Assembly: GCA_037176705.1 (NCBI GenBank)
Contig: CM073886.1
Span: 13,352,501 to 13,416,500 of the forward strand
Direction: 5' to 3'
Origin: Molossus alvarezi
Taxonomy: Eukaryota > Chordata > Mammalia > Chiroptera > Molossidae
Length of the DNA: 64,000 nucleotides
Below are positions 12,401-24,400 of this stretch, one piece after another. How positions within the stretch are numbered: position 1 is the first letter of the stretch; each line of letters starts with the position of its first letter. The notes beneath the pieces were generated by a model. The model worked only from the letters and a program-made list of their open reading frames with translations, had not been told where the DNA came from and ran no database searches. The position numbers and the translations under genes were made by a program.

Positions 12401-15400
12401 AACCTGGGTATGTGCGCTGACCAGGAATCGAACCTGCCACCTTTTGCTATACAGGACTGAGCCATACCGGCCAGGGCTTGGATCTCTGAGCCACTGTAGC
12501 GGCCTTGGCGGTGGTCCCAAAGGAGGCAGCCAGTGAGCATGACACCATACTCGGCCCGAGCCCAAGGCTGAGCCAACCTATATGAGCAGACACTCCCCAG
12601 TTCCCCTCTACAGACACTTTGGGCAACCCCTGAGAAGTGGGTGGCCCTGCCCCTTTTGTCTAGAGGAGGGATCTTGGTGGCCTCCTGGGTTTGGTAGCTG
12701 TCCTTCTGATCTGGATCTCCCTTCAATGGTCCATCCTGCAGGGCATGGTCAAAGGAACCACATGGCCTTCCGGGTGCCACATCCTGACACACAGTGGGCA
12801 TATGGGTGGGCGGGACATGTCTGCAGGGAGCCCTGGCGGGGTGGTGCCAGGCTGTGGGTGGGAGTAGCTGGCGTGTGAGTTTGCGAGGCATCCATCCTTC
12901 CGTCAGCCCTCTGGAGAATTTCAACACCCACACTTGGCATAAAAAAAAATTATTAATGAGCTTGGTGCGGTTGTCATGGGAACCTGTTGCTAATGAATCT
13001 CTTGGGCTTCCTCTTACCTTTGCCTAGCTGCGCCAAGGTTTGAGCTAAGACGTAAGTTTCCCACTAATCAGGTTGCCGTGGCAACGCCTGTCACTAATCC
13101 CCAGCCGGGCTCCTGGTTTACTGGCCTGGCCCAAGTTACATAAAGCACTTTATTGAGTTCAAGGCTGCTCCCGGATTGGAGACCTCTCCGCCTCCCACCT
13201 CCCAGGGCCACATGTGGGTTTCTCAGACACAGAAAGCGGAGGCGCCCAGAGCTGGTGGCCTTAGGCATTAGACTAGAAAGAGAAGCCCTGGAGGGTCAGT
13301 CTTTGCTTGGGTCCTGTCGGCCCAGGGTGAGGCCTGTGGTTAAGTGCTCAGTGGGAGCTGGCTTGTTCCCAGGTGGCTGTTCATCCCCAGGGCTGGTACC
13401 CATGCCTTTGTCTGCCCCACACTCAGCATTGCAAGAAGTTTCTAGGAGTGAGGGCACCTGACCTCGAGAGAGAGAGACCAGAATCGTGGGTTTGTGGGTG
13501 GGAGGGGAGGGTGGATTCAGGGGCCCTCACCCATCCTGGGATGGCAGGGAGGCTGCATCATTTGCCCACGATGCCTGTTCATGCTCTTGGCTCACCCCAA
13601 GAACCCACATGGCTCAGTCTGTTCTGATGCGAGCCTGACACTGGCCAGATGTGGTGGGCGTCTGCAGTGGGCATTGATGCCCCACTTTGGTTCCCTTGGT
13701 TGGAGTATTTGAGGCCCTTCCATGCCAGAGACCCCATAGCGGGCAGCCGCAGCGGGTGGAGCCGCTCTCCGAGGTCCAGCACTCCGCCCAGGCCCCAGCT
13801 GTAGGGTAGGGCCAGCCGCACTGGGAGTACCGTGGGGCTGCCGAGCTGGGCTGGGAGGCCACCGGACTTGGGATTTTGGCTTGCTCTCTGGCCGCTCTGG
13901 GACACCCTCTAGCTGTATAAGTAGCTTCTGGGTGGGAGGTCCTTCCATAGCTGGGACAGCGCAGTGCTGCAGGTGGGGTGGGCTTCCTGGAGAAAGTGGT
14001 TTCCACATAGTTCTGATGGCAGCCTGGCGGGAGCAGGCGTCTCTGTGAGAGCAAAGCCCAGTCTGTCTTACGGACCTCGGAAGCTCCTCAGGACCCCTGA
14101 ACCCAGCTCAGGGATCTGCTGATCCCCTGGACCTCTTCACTGTGGGGGTGCCTGGTACTGGGCTGATCTGGGCACCCCAGGCCTTGCCTCCTGAATTAGT
14201 CTGCTTGGCTGCCCTAACAAAGCACCGCAGGCAGGAGACCTACCCCACAGACCTTGATTTCCTCCCTGTCCTGGAGGCTGGAGGTCTGAGGTCCCTTAGC
14301 AGGGCTGGTTCCTTCCGAGGCCTCTCCTTGCTATCTGCCTTGTGTGCCCGCCTGGTGATTTCTCTATGTGAGTCTGTGCCAGTCTCCTCTCCTTGCAAGG
14401 ACACTTGTCACATTGGATTACGTCCCACTAATGTGGCTCCCTTTTATCTTAATCACCTCTTTAAGGACTATTCCTTCAAATGCACTCACATTCTGAGGTC
14501 CTGGGGACCAAAGCTTCAGTGTAGGGATTTCTGGGGGCGGCATCCCAGCCCATGGCACCTCACTGAGTCCTGCAGACCCTGGCTGGGCTCTACCTCCTCC
14601 TCTGGGGTCTCTGGTCTTCCTGAGCCCCCGGTGGCGCCCCTAGAGCATGAAGCAGGGCTCCCGTTGGGGCTGCTGCAGTCTGGCCAAGCCTCCCCATGTC
14701 CTCCTGACACGTGTACCCCCATGGGCTCCTCTAGCTACATTACCTCCAGCAACCCTGCTCCTCACCTTAGGGCCCCTGGGTAGCACCCCACCCTGGACAC
14801 CCTGGCGAGCGGGTGTCTAAGCCACGGGCCTGAAATAGGCCTCAGAGGCAGCACTTGTGGGCAGCCAAACACACAGCCCCGTGCTGGTCCCTGGCCTGGC
14901 CGAGCTTCCCTCTGCGACCGCGTTCCTTGATGACCGTGGGGCTGGCTCGAGAGGGCCCACTGCCCACCTGGGGTGAGCGACGGGCACTTTTGCCTGAGGC
15001 CGACGGCTTGGGAGTGGGTGACCAGTAAAAACGCAGAGTTGGGCAGCCAGGAGGATGGAGGGAAAGTTCTAGATAATTCCAGGTCATGGAATGATCTCCC
15101 ATTGTGGGGTTTGCTGGTGGTGGGCTTAGATGGGAGAGGGGATGGAGGGGGGCCAGGCCTGGGTTGCAGTTCCAGGCCCGAGGCCTCAGCTTTAAGCGTG
15201 GCCCATAGAGCCCCCTGACCTGAGGCTGCAGCCACCTCTGGGTGCGCCAGGCTGGCCCGGACCTTTCTCAGGCTGGGGTACCCAGGGGGCCACGGGGTAT
15301 TCGTTTGAGTAGAGAGGAGGTTGGGCGCCCGCCTTCAAGGACAGAGATGACCACCGTCTCATGGCCCATGGAGTCCTGGGTGGCAGGTGGGGTCGGGAAG

Positions 15401-18400
15401 TTGCCTCAGTCCCTCAGGTGAGCTACAGGCAGAGGGGCAGGTCCAGGTGTGGGTGGGAGCCTGAGTGGTGCCTTTTCCCTGCCACCAGGTTGTCTCATGC
15501 ACAGAGTGGCCCTTCCCTGGGCCAACACCATGGGCCTCCAGCTATGAGAGGGTTGCCCCCCGAGCCCCAGGCCACCTGAGCGGGCTGCACAGCTGCCCCC
15601 CGCCATGCGCCTCTGCCCTACTGCCTGGAACTGCCAAGCCTGATGGGCGAACACCTGGAGTGACGGAGGTCCTGTGGAACCAGGAGTCTTGGCTCATCAG
15701 CATCTGCTCAGCAGTGCCCCAGGCAGGTGGGGTCCCCATGGACGTCTGCACAGCTCATTTCTCCTGGTGCCACCGTGACTTCGGTCCGGCTGCTCTCACG
15801 CTGGCAGGTCTCCCTGACGGAGTGTCCGTTTGAACCTGCTGGGGAGGCATTGGCTCGGGCAGCCATGACTTCCCTGTGGCCAGAGGTGTCCATGCAGACA
15901 CTTGTTTAGGGGTATAGAGTGGGCAGGTCTCGGCTACTGTCACAGACAGGTACCCAAATGGGGGTGTCGGTGAAGGCATTATAACAGGGCTTCTTGTAGC
16001 AGCAGACACCCCAAGAAGTATCTCCTCCCTGGCCCGAGGCAATCCCAGATGGTGTCGGTGTTGGGGGCACTATGCAGGGGGAGTATCTCTCAGGGGGACC
16101 CTTACTCGGGTGCCCTCTCCCCGTGCCAGTATGGCCCTCCCAACTCTTAACTCTTGACACACCACCTTCTTCCAGCTTGACCTTGACCCCAAGTCTTCTA
16201 CCCAGACCAGCCCTACACCCAGACCCCACCCTTTGGCCCACGGGTGACCCCTGGTGGACAGGGAGGCCTCAGCACTGGCCGGGCATCTGGAGTTCAGAGG
16301 GAGCCCTGAGTTCTGTGGGCCGTCTGATGCCTGAAATTCCAGCACAGCTCCCTCTGACCCAGTTGTACCCTGTTCCAAGCAGCACCCCCCAGGTCCCACT
16401 AGGAGTGGGTGGGTGAACCTGGAGCTCAGGGATGGGGGGTCCCTGTGGCCCTGCCCTCCATGGACCGCACCCAGTGCCTGAGGGTGGCCCAGCACCACCG
16501 AGGCCTCTCCCTGGGTGGGAAGCCAGTGCATAGCCAGGGCAGTCGGGAGGGTGTTTCCCGCCCCCAGTCACAGCCATGGAGCTGTGTGCCCCCCTCACCT
16601 CCCCCTTCTTGGGGTTGGTGGGAGGCTGGGCAGGGCAGCATGGCCACATTGGGCACTGCAGTGCCAGAATCCAGCCCTGGGCCCACTGGCCCAGGAGGCC
16701 AGCCCAGGGTAGGTGGGCTGTGCCTCAGCACAGACTCCTCTCTGTGCAGCCGGACCCCAAGGAATCACACTAGGACGTTCTGGGGCCACGGTGGCTGGGG
16801 TGTTTCCTGCACGTTTGAAATACAGCCTGCTGGCTTGTGGGAGCAAGGGATGTTTTAATTCCTAATTTAGACTGTTTATCTGCAGAGTTCTGGAGGCCGG
16901 GCAGGAAGAGACAGTGTTCACCCCCAACACCCTCCCACCCTTCCCAGGGTGCTTTCTGCCTGGGACACTTGAGCGCCCGGTGGGCACAGAGGTGGGGGTC
17001 TTGCCTCTGGACCCCAGCCAGCCCCGGGGACATCTGTGCCGTCAGCTGGGCAACACCCAACCTGCAAGAGGGGCAGCCCCCTCTCCAGCCTTCTGGTTCT
17101 TTCTCTGGGCCAGCAAGTCCGCCAGCGGGGTGGGGCAGAGCCGAGGGCCTTGGGAGTTCTGAGGAATCTGGGGCAAGACCGGCAGGCTCGGCTGTGGCCT
17201 CAGGTCAGAGTTTTACCGTAGAAGAGAACAAGAGAAACGGGACATGGGAGGGCGCAGCTAGGCCAATGAAAAGTGAGTCTGACCTGCTCCCCCTGCCTGG
17301 ACAGAGCCCCCCACGTTCCTGACGTCTCTAACGACTGCTGAGGATCGATGTTGTCTCTCCGGTTTTAATTAGAAAGTATCTTTCTTTCTCCAGCATGTAA
17401 TGATCTGGTTGAGGTCCGGGCTGGCTTCCCGGTTGCCATGCCAACCAGGTTCATACCCCTTCTGATGTTCCTCCTGGCACATCCTCTGCAGAGGGGGTGC
17501 AGTGGGTATGTGGCAGGGAGAGGCTGGGACCCCTCCTCTGGTGGCCTGGGGTGGACGGTGGTGCTCGTCTCCTGTGCGCTGTACGTATTTTATTTTCATC
17601 CTACACACCCCTTGCCTTTGGGGCGCCAGTGACGTGCTTGGCACTCGAGGTGACTCACCACCAGCAGGGTGCTCGCTGTTACACCAGGTGGGAGCCTGCA
17701 TGTCAGAGGGTGGAGGGACTCGTTGAGGGTCCCCAGCTCTTGCGATTGGGTTGTCCAGTACTTCGGTGAACAGCTGCCCGCTGCTGACCATGGGGAGTTA
17801 CCCTGGGATCTTGGTGCCGCCTGTGCACATGCTCCAAGGGGCTGTGCTGGCCAGGTCCCCACGCCCAGCTCTGCCCCTCACCCCTTGCTCAAATCTTCCC
17901 CTGGCCCTGTCACCTCCGCACCCAGTGCAGATGACCTGACCCTTCTCCCTTTACACACCCTTGGCTCTGGCCAACCAAGTCACATTTTGGTCCCACACAG
18001 GCCTCTGTGCTGAATAGTGTGTGCCCCATCCTCTTGGGGTGCCCTCTGGGGAACCCCTGATTACCTAGCTGCCTCCTCATGGATGTGTTCCGGGCATCCC
18101 CACTCCTTTGGGCTGGAGCCCCTGACAGTTTGGGAGTCTGCAGGGGATCTGGGCTGCTTGGGGGAGCTGCCGTCCAGCAGGTCATCATTCGGGTATGAGG
18201 GTGAGGCCAAAACTGGAGGTCTCCTTGGAGAAGCTTCCTGGACTGTGGCAGCCCGTCTCTGGCCCGCTGGAAGCTGTCCAGGCCCCACAGCTGCCCCTGC
18301 GGGTGGTGACCCTTAATCTTTCTGATGGCGGCAGGCCTGAGGTCTAGCCCCCCTGGTGCTCCCATCGCATCCGAAGCCAGAAACCAAACGGCAAACCCTC

Positions 18401-21400
18401 GTACCCCTGAACCTTGGCCTCACAGAAGCTTCCAGAAATGTGTGTGGGACAGGGAGTGGGGCAGGAGCTCCAAAACGTGCCTTCGGTGTCCGCGTGTGAA
18501 GGACACACCCTGGCGCTGCCCCTCCCCCAGCCCGCCGCTCAGGCCTGCAGCAGGAGCCCGGCGTGGGAGCCGCAGGTAACCCACGTGCCTGCCTTAGAGC
18601 GGGATTCCCTAATTAAAGGATTTATTATTGAAGCACCAGCTTTCCCAGAGCTGCTCTTCTCCACCAGGGAGACGGCTTCAGCCCCGCAGTCCAGCCAGCA
18701 GCCTCCTGGGCAGTGGGGAGGAGCCTCGGCGGGCCCTGCCTCTGGAGGGGTCACTTCAGGGCCTTTTGTGGGTGAGGGTCTGCCCTTGGGAAGGGTGAGC
18801 TTGGCTGTCCCCTGAAGGGGCCTCTGAGCACTGAGTGGCCCCAGTCGGGGCCTTGTGGGGCCGGGGCTTGTCTAGGATGGGGCCTGAGCCAGCTGTGTGG
18901 TGATGTACTCAGGTCTCTGGCAGATTCAGGGACGGGGTTCTGGGGGGGAAGCATGAGGAGGGGGCACTGACCTGCACTGGGTGGGGGGCATGGGGAGCTG
19001 TCGTGGGGGATGGCGTGTGTGGCTGAAACGGCCCAGAAGCCCTTCGTGCCTTGTGACTGTTGAGGAGGGTGTTGAGGTGTGGTTGTTACTAGAGTCGGTT
19101 GGAACCAGGGGCTGGGCACCATTGGGGGTCCCTGAGGGATGGGCAGGTTCAGAACCTGGGTGTCAGCAGCACTGTGGGGGCCAGGAGGGAACCCGTGGGT
19201 GAAGGGGGCTGTGGAGCTCTGCTGGTGTAGGCAGAGGCCAGCAGGCTTCGGGCGGCTCTGACCCCTGTGGGGGTGGGAGCTCCTGGCAAGATGTGACACA
19301 CCCAGACGCCCAGGTGTTTGCTGATGACAACCAGCTGCCCTGTCCTGCGGCCTGATAACAGAGGTTTCCAAAGGCTCTGGGGAACCTTCTCACTCCCGGG
19401 TTGACTGAGGCCCAGGAGCTTCTGTCACGGGGCTATGTCTTGGAATTTAAAAGTGAGAAATTTTGCCCTGGCCAGTTTGGCTCGGCGGTTAGAGTGTCGG
19501 CCTGCGGTCCAGAGAGACCCGGTTCGGTTCCCGCTAAGGGCATGTACCTCAGTTGCAGTTTGTCCCCAGTCCTGGTTGGGTTGTGCGGGTGGCAGCCACT
19601 CGATGTGTCCCTTTCACGTCGATGTTTCTCTCTCTCTCTTCCTTTCTCTCCCTCCTGCTCTGTCTGAATAAAAAATGTCCTCGGGTGAGGATTAAAAACA
19701 AAAAAAAGTGAGACATTTAGAAATTGCTGCTTAGTAATTAATTCGAAACAATAACAAACATCTTACATGTTAACATAACACTTTTCTCTTAGGAAAAATG
19801 AACACATTTTCCAAAACAAAAATGTAGTAAGAAGAGGGGCATTTTGCAGTGTTGCGAGTCTCCTGGCCGCCTGGCCCGAAGGGAGAGTCCAGAGGCAGTG
19901 GACGTCCCTCCTGCCCCTGCATCCGCTCGGGTCCGGAGGCTGCGAAACCCCGCCGAGCAGGTGCGAGTGGGGAAGGCAGTCACCTCAGGAAACCCTGCAC
20001 CTTCCACAGCTCCTTCCGAAACGGCTTCTCCTGGGGTGAATGTGAGGTCCAGGGTCCCCGCTTTCCAGAGGAGGTGAAGTCTGTAGCACTTGAGAAAGGG
20101 CCTGGAGAGAAGCACAGGACTCCTGGGGGCCTGACCACCTTCCCTGGACCCGGGCAGGCAGTAGCTGTTTGCTCACCACAACAGTGGACAGTTGGGCACA
20201 AGAGTCTGGCGGGGTCACCCTGAGCCCTGTGGCCACCATCTGGCCCCTCTCCCTCCTTTTGGCCTTGGCTCCCTCCCAGAGCCCACCTTGGCTGGGGCTG
20301 GACCCTCCGAAGGCACATGTCCCTCCTAGAGGAGGTGTCAGCACACAGACCCCCGCGCCCCGTGCTGGAGCCCGAGCCCCCAGCAGACTGGACTCGGGGG
20401 GAAGAGCTGTTACGTGGCCAGGCTGCAGGTGGGAGGGACGGTGCCCCATGGTGTTTGGAGGGGAGATCGTGCCCTGCCAAGCTCTGCACCTGGCGCCTTC
20501 CTGGGTGTAGTGAGAGTGGACAGCCACTGTGCTGGGGAGGGGACGGCCGCCCCATTTTTAGTTTAAAAAATGACTCAGACGATTCACAGAAGCCGTCCTT
20601 TTCCTGCTGGTTTCCAAGAATTTCACTCAAACATTAATGGATCGAGTTATTAGGGGATCGATTCAGGTGCGGGCGGCTGGAAGGGAGCCAGGATGGGCCA
20701 GGCCTCGAGCTGCACGGCTGCGAGACTCCCTGGGGCCCAGGCCTGCAGTCAGCCTGTGGATAGGCCGGCAGCCAGTGGGAGGTCCCCACCCTCATCAGCC
20801 CAGCTGGGCCACCAGCTGCGTGGCGGGAGGCCGGGACCTGGGGCCTACTGTGCGCACAGCCTGTGTGTGTGCATGTCCTTCAGAGGAGGCCCAGCACGGT
20901 TCATGACTCACAGAGTGGAGGCCCCACAGCCCCACCTCTGATATGAGGTGCTACTGTGTGCACAAGACTGAACCCAAACCCCACCTAATTTGAGGTCCTA
21001 CTGAGTGATTTCATTGAGTAAGGCCCTACTATGTGCAGCAACCCGAGTGCACAGCCCTATGTAATGTGCAGCCCTGCTGTCTTCATAATCCATTTGGGAG
21101 TGAGGTCCTACTGAGTACACAGGTGTACCGATCAAGCAAAGCTGACTGTGCAGGGGTACCCCGAGGGGCCATCCTTCGGTGTGGGGGTGAACAAAGAGTG
21201 CTCTGAGGAGGCCCAGGAGGGCACCTCACCCTCCGTTAGGTTTGTGCCTGCCCCTGATGAGCCCTTCTGTGGTACCATGAAGCCCAGTTGTGCTGGGAGG
21301 AGCGCCCACAGAACCCTTGCGCTTCATAGTCCAATGCTGTGAGGGGGTGAGGAGCTGGGACTGGGAGTTGCCTCAGTAATTCGAAAGACTGCCGTGTCAC

Positions 21401-24400
21401 TGGCCCCCACTCCGGTTGCCCATGGGACCCCCATCCCTGCTGCTCTGTCATCACCCTGCCCTGCTCTCACCACAGGACCTGGGCACAGGCTGGAGTACCC
21501 CCAGCAGCCAGCAGGCTGGCCCCTTGCATTTCAGGCCTGAAAGGTGGGAGAGGTGTTCAGGCCTGAGACACCCTCACTGCAGTGATGTCCTTGCTGGCAC
21601 GTGTAACTGCTGGCCCCATCACCTGTTTTTTCCTGCCCTCTGCCCGGCTCCGTGAATGCTGACCCTTGTCTGTTCACTCATGTCCAAGGGACTTGGAAGG
21701 GTCCCTAACACATACTAATTGCTCAGTAAATGGCCGAGTGAGAAGAGCAACTCCCAGGCTAGTTCAGGAAACTTCTTGGAGGAAGAGTCCTTGGTACAGG
21801 TTTTGAGGGATGAATAGGAGTGTCCCCAAGGCAGGAAGGTAAATGGATATTGCAGGTGGTGTGCTCATCGGGACTGGACTTGGGAGATCACATCAGCTAA
21901 GTGTGCTCCAGTCATTGCATCAGGCAGAGTCTGGGTTCCTCGCTATTGTCGCCACCTGGGCTCTGCTCTCCGGTCCTCTGTCCACACCTGGCCTGGGGCT
22001 GCCATATTCAGGGACATCCTAGTGGCCATCCAGGGCTTGGTGTTCCTGTGGTTGCTGCCCCATTTCCAATCGTGGGTGTGCGGTCTCTGTGTATACTGCT
22101 TTCAACTGCTCTGCAAATTGGCTGGCATAATGGCTCAGCTGGGTTCTCAGCTTAAAGAATTTCAGCCCATTAAACATAAATACTGTGCCTTTTCAAATGT
22201 TTGTGCCAGGGCCGCCCAGACTATTGGTGTTGAACATGCTGCTGCATGGAGCTCTAATTAGCACTGAGGGGAGCCGGTGTCACCTGTCTGAAGGACTCCC
22301 TCCTCTGTCCTGGGGCACGGGGTTCCGGGGCTGAACGTGACTGCTGACAGACACCAGGGCACCTGCCCCTGGCCCCTACACTGGTGGCTTCCCGGAAGCC
22401 CAGCTGTGCACACCACCTGGGTTGGGCCTGGGTCTGGGGGCCTGTACCTGCAGAGTTGGTGGCCAGCAGTGGGCAGCACAGGGAGCCTGCCTCTGCGTGG
22501 GACCCAGGCTTCTTTCTTTCTCTGGGAAGTGGCAAAGGCAGCCTTGGCCCCAGGGAGAGCAGGGGGACTTTGCAACACATTAGAGACAGTGCCCCCAACA
22601 GTTGTGCCCCCCGGCTGCCGCTGGGAGGCCCAGAGTGTCGTTTGTGGCAGGGCAGGGCCCCCTTGGGGCCAGTGGGGGCCGAGTCTGCAGATCTGGGGAG
22701 GGTTCCCAGAGAGTTTAGGGAACAAGGGAGCCAGGTTGAGTGTCTACAGGCACGCTGGACCAGTGCCCTGGGCAACGAGGTAGGAGGTGGGCCAGGCTCT
22801 GGTTCTCTGTGGCCCAGCAGGTGACAAGTCCTGAGCCTCAGTTTGTCCACCAGGAAAACAGCGGTTCTTGGCTGGCACCAGAGAGAGACCCACCTGGCTG
22901 GGGAGTTGCCACTGTCCAGTTTCTCTTTCTGGGCAGCAGACACCCCTGGCCATTCCCAAGTCTCTTCATCCCAATTTCTGGAAGTCTGTGGGGACAGGGA
23001 ACTCCAGCCAGGGGTGAGCCAGGACCAGCCAGCAGACAGAAAGGTCCCTCGAGGATGTGGTGGTCCTTGGGGACCACCGGTGGGTAGTTCAAACAACACA
23101 CGCTGGTTTCTCCTGTCCTGGAGGCTGGGAGTCTGGGAGGCCTTGGGCAGGCTGGCTCCTCCTGAGGCCTTTCTCTTTAGATGTTAGTGCCATCTCCTCC
23201 CTGTGTCCTCCTGTGGTGGGTGGTTGTGTCTATGTCCCAATCTCCTTAAAAGGACAACAGTCACGTTGAATCAGGGCCCACCCATGTGGCCCCATTTTAC
23301 CTGAATCATCTCTTTAAGGGCCCTTTCTCCAAATACAGTCACACTCTGAGGTCTCGGGGGTTAGGATTCTAATGTATGAGTTTGGAGGAGACATAGCCGG
23401 TAACAAGAGGGATGAGGGCAGCGCTAGGAGGGACCTAAAGAGAGAGAACGGCGCATCAAGGGTGTCCTCACGGGGAAGGTGACCGTGACCTGGACGGAAG
23501 GATGCAGGGGCCTGGTTCCAGGATTCCCCACGTTGAGCACGTGCGCCCGCCATGACCCTGAGCTGTGGGAATCTGTCCGTCCTCTGCAGAGGGCCAGTGG
23601 CCCTTGATTTTGGGGTGGGATCTCTGCGGATGCTAGCAGTGGCACTGTAAATGTCGGGGCTGGCTGCTGGGCTGGCTGCTGGACCAGGCCCGGAGGGCAG
23701 TGGCCGGAGGTGCTGAGGGACTGCAGTGCTAGGACGCTGAACCCAAATCTGGCTCCTTTCACTTTGAAGTTGACATTCTGAGGGTCTGGGCCACCTTTTT
23801 AAAATGTCATTGCCATTAATAACCCATTTGGAGGAGGGAAGGCCGAGGGCGGATGCCTGGTGTCCCAGACTCCAAGGTTGGGGGCCTTTAGGATTCAGAG
23901 GGCGGGGCGCGGCAGCTCCTGGCGGGGAGCAGGCAGGCTGCCCAGGCCTCCCCAGGGGAAGCCACACAGGTGGGCGTATGCCCGAGTGCAGCGGGGTCCT
24001 CAGGGTCTGGGAAGAGGTGCCCTGGTGCAATAGGAGACTCTGTTGAGCCTTGAACTTACTACATGATCAGGAGCTTTCTTCTCCCTGGGCCTCTGTGTGT
24101 CCCTCTGTAAAACAGGATGTCATAATCTGGCCTCTAACCCCCCCTCCCCCTGCGCACGCCTAGGCCATTTCTGGCTCCTGCTGTCACCCCCTTCCCCCAC
24201 CCCCAGGCCACAGAACATACGGCTGGGTGCTCCCAAGTCTCAGCTGAAAGCCACGTACTCCCTCCCATGGGCTCTCTGGCCAGCGGAGCCTGGCTGATGC
24301 TCCTGCCTCGTGGCCGAGTCTGTGCTCCACTCAAGCCAAGTCCCACGGGCAGGAGGGTTTTTTTGTTTGTTTGTTTGTTTTAATCCTCACCCGAGGACAT

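Noticed and set aside
13592..14783. Several 130-210-codon open frames on both strands in intron 2
   Set aside because: GC-rich DNA gives long chance frames; they overlap each other on both strands, show no recognisable domain, and part of the region is an LTR fragment.
19465..19540. A tRNA gene, because A- and B-box sequences are present
   Set aside because: It is the head of a VES SINE with poly-A tail and target-site duplication, and no complete tRNA cloverleaf is present.
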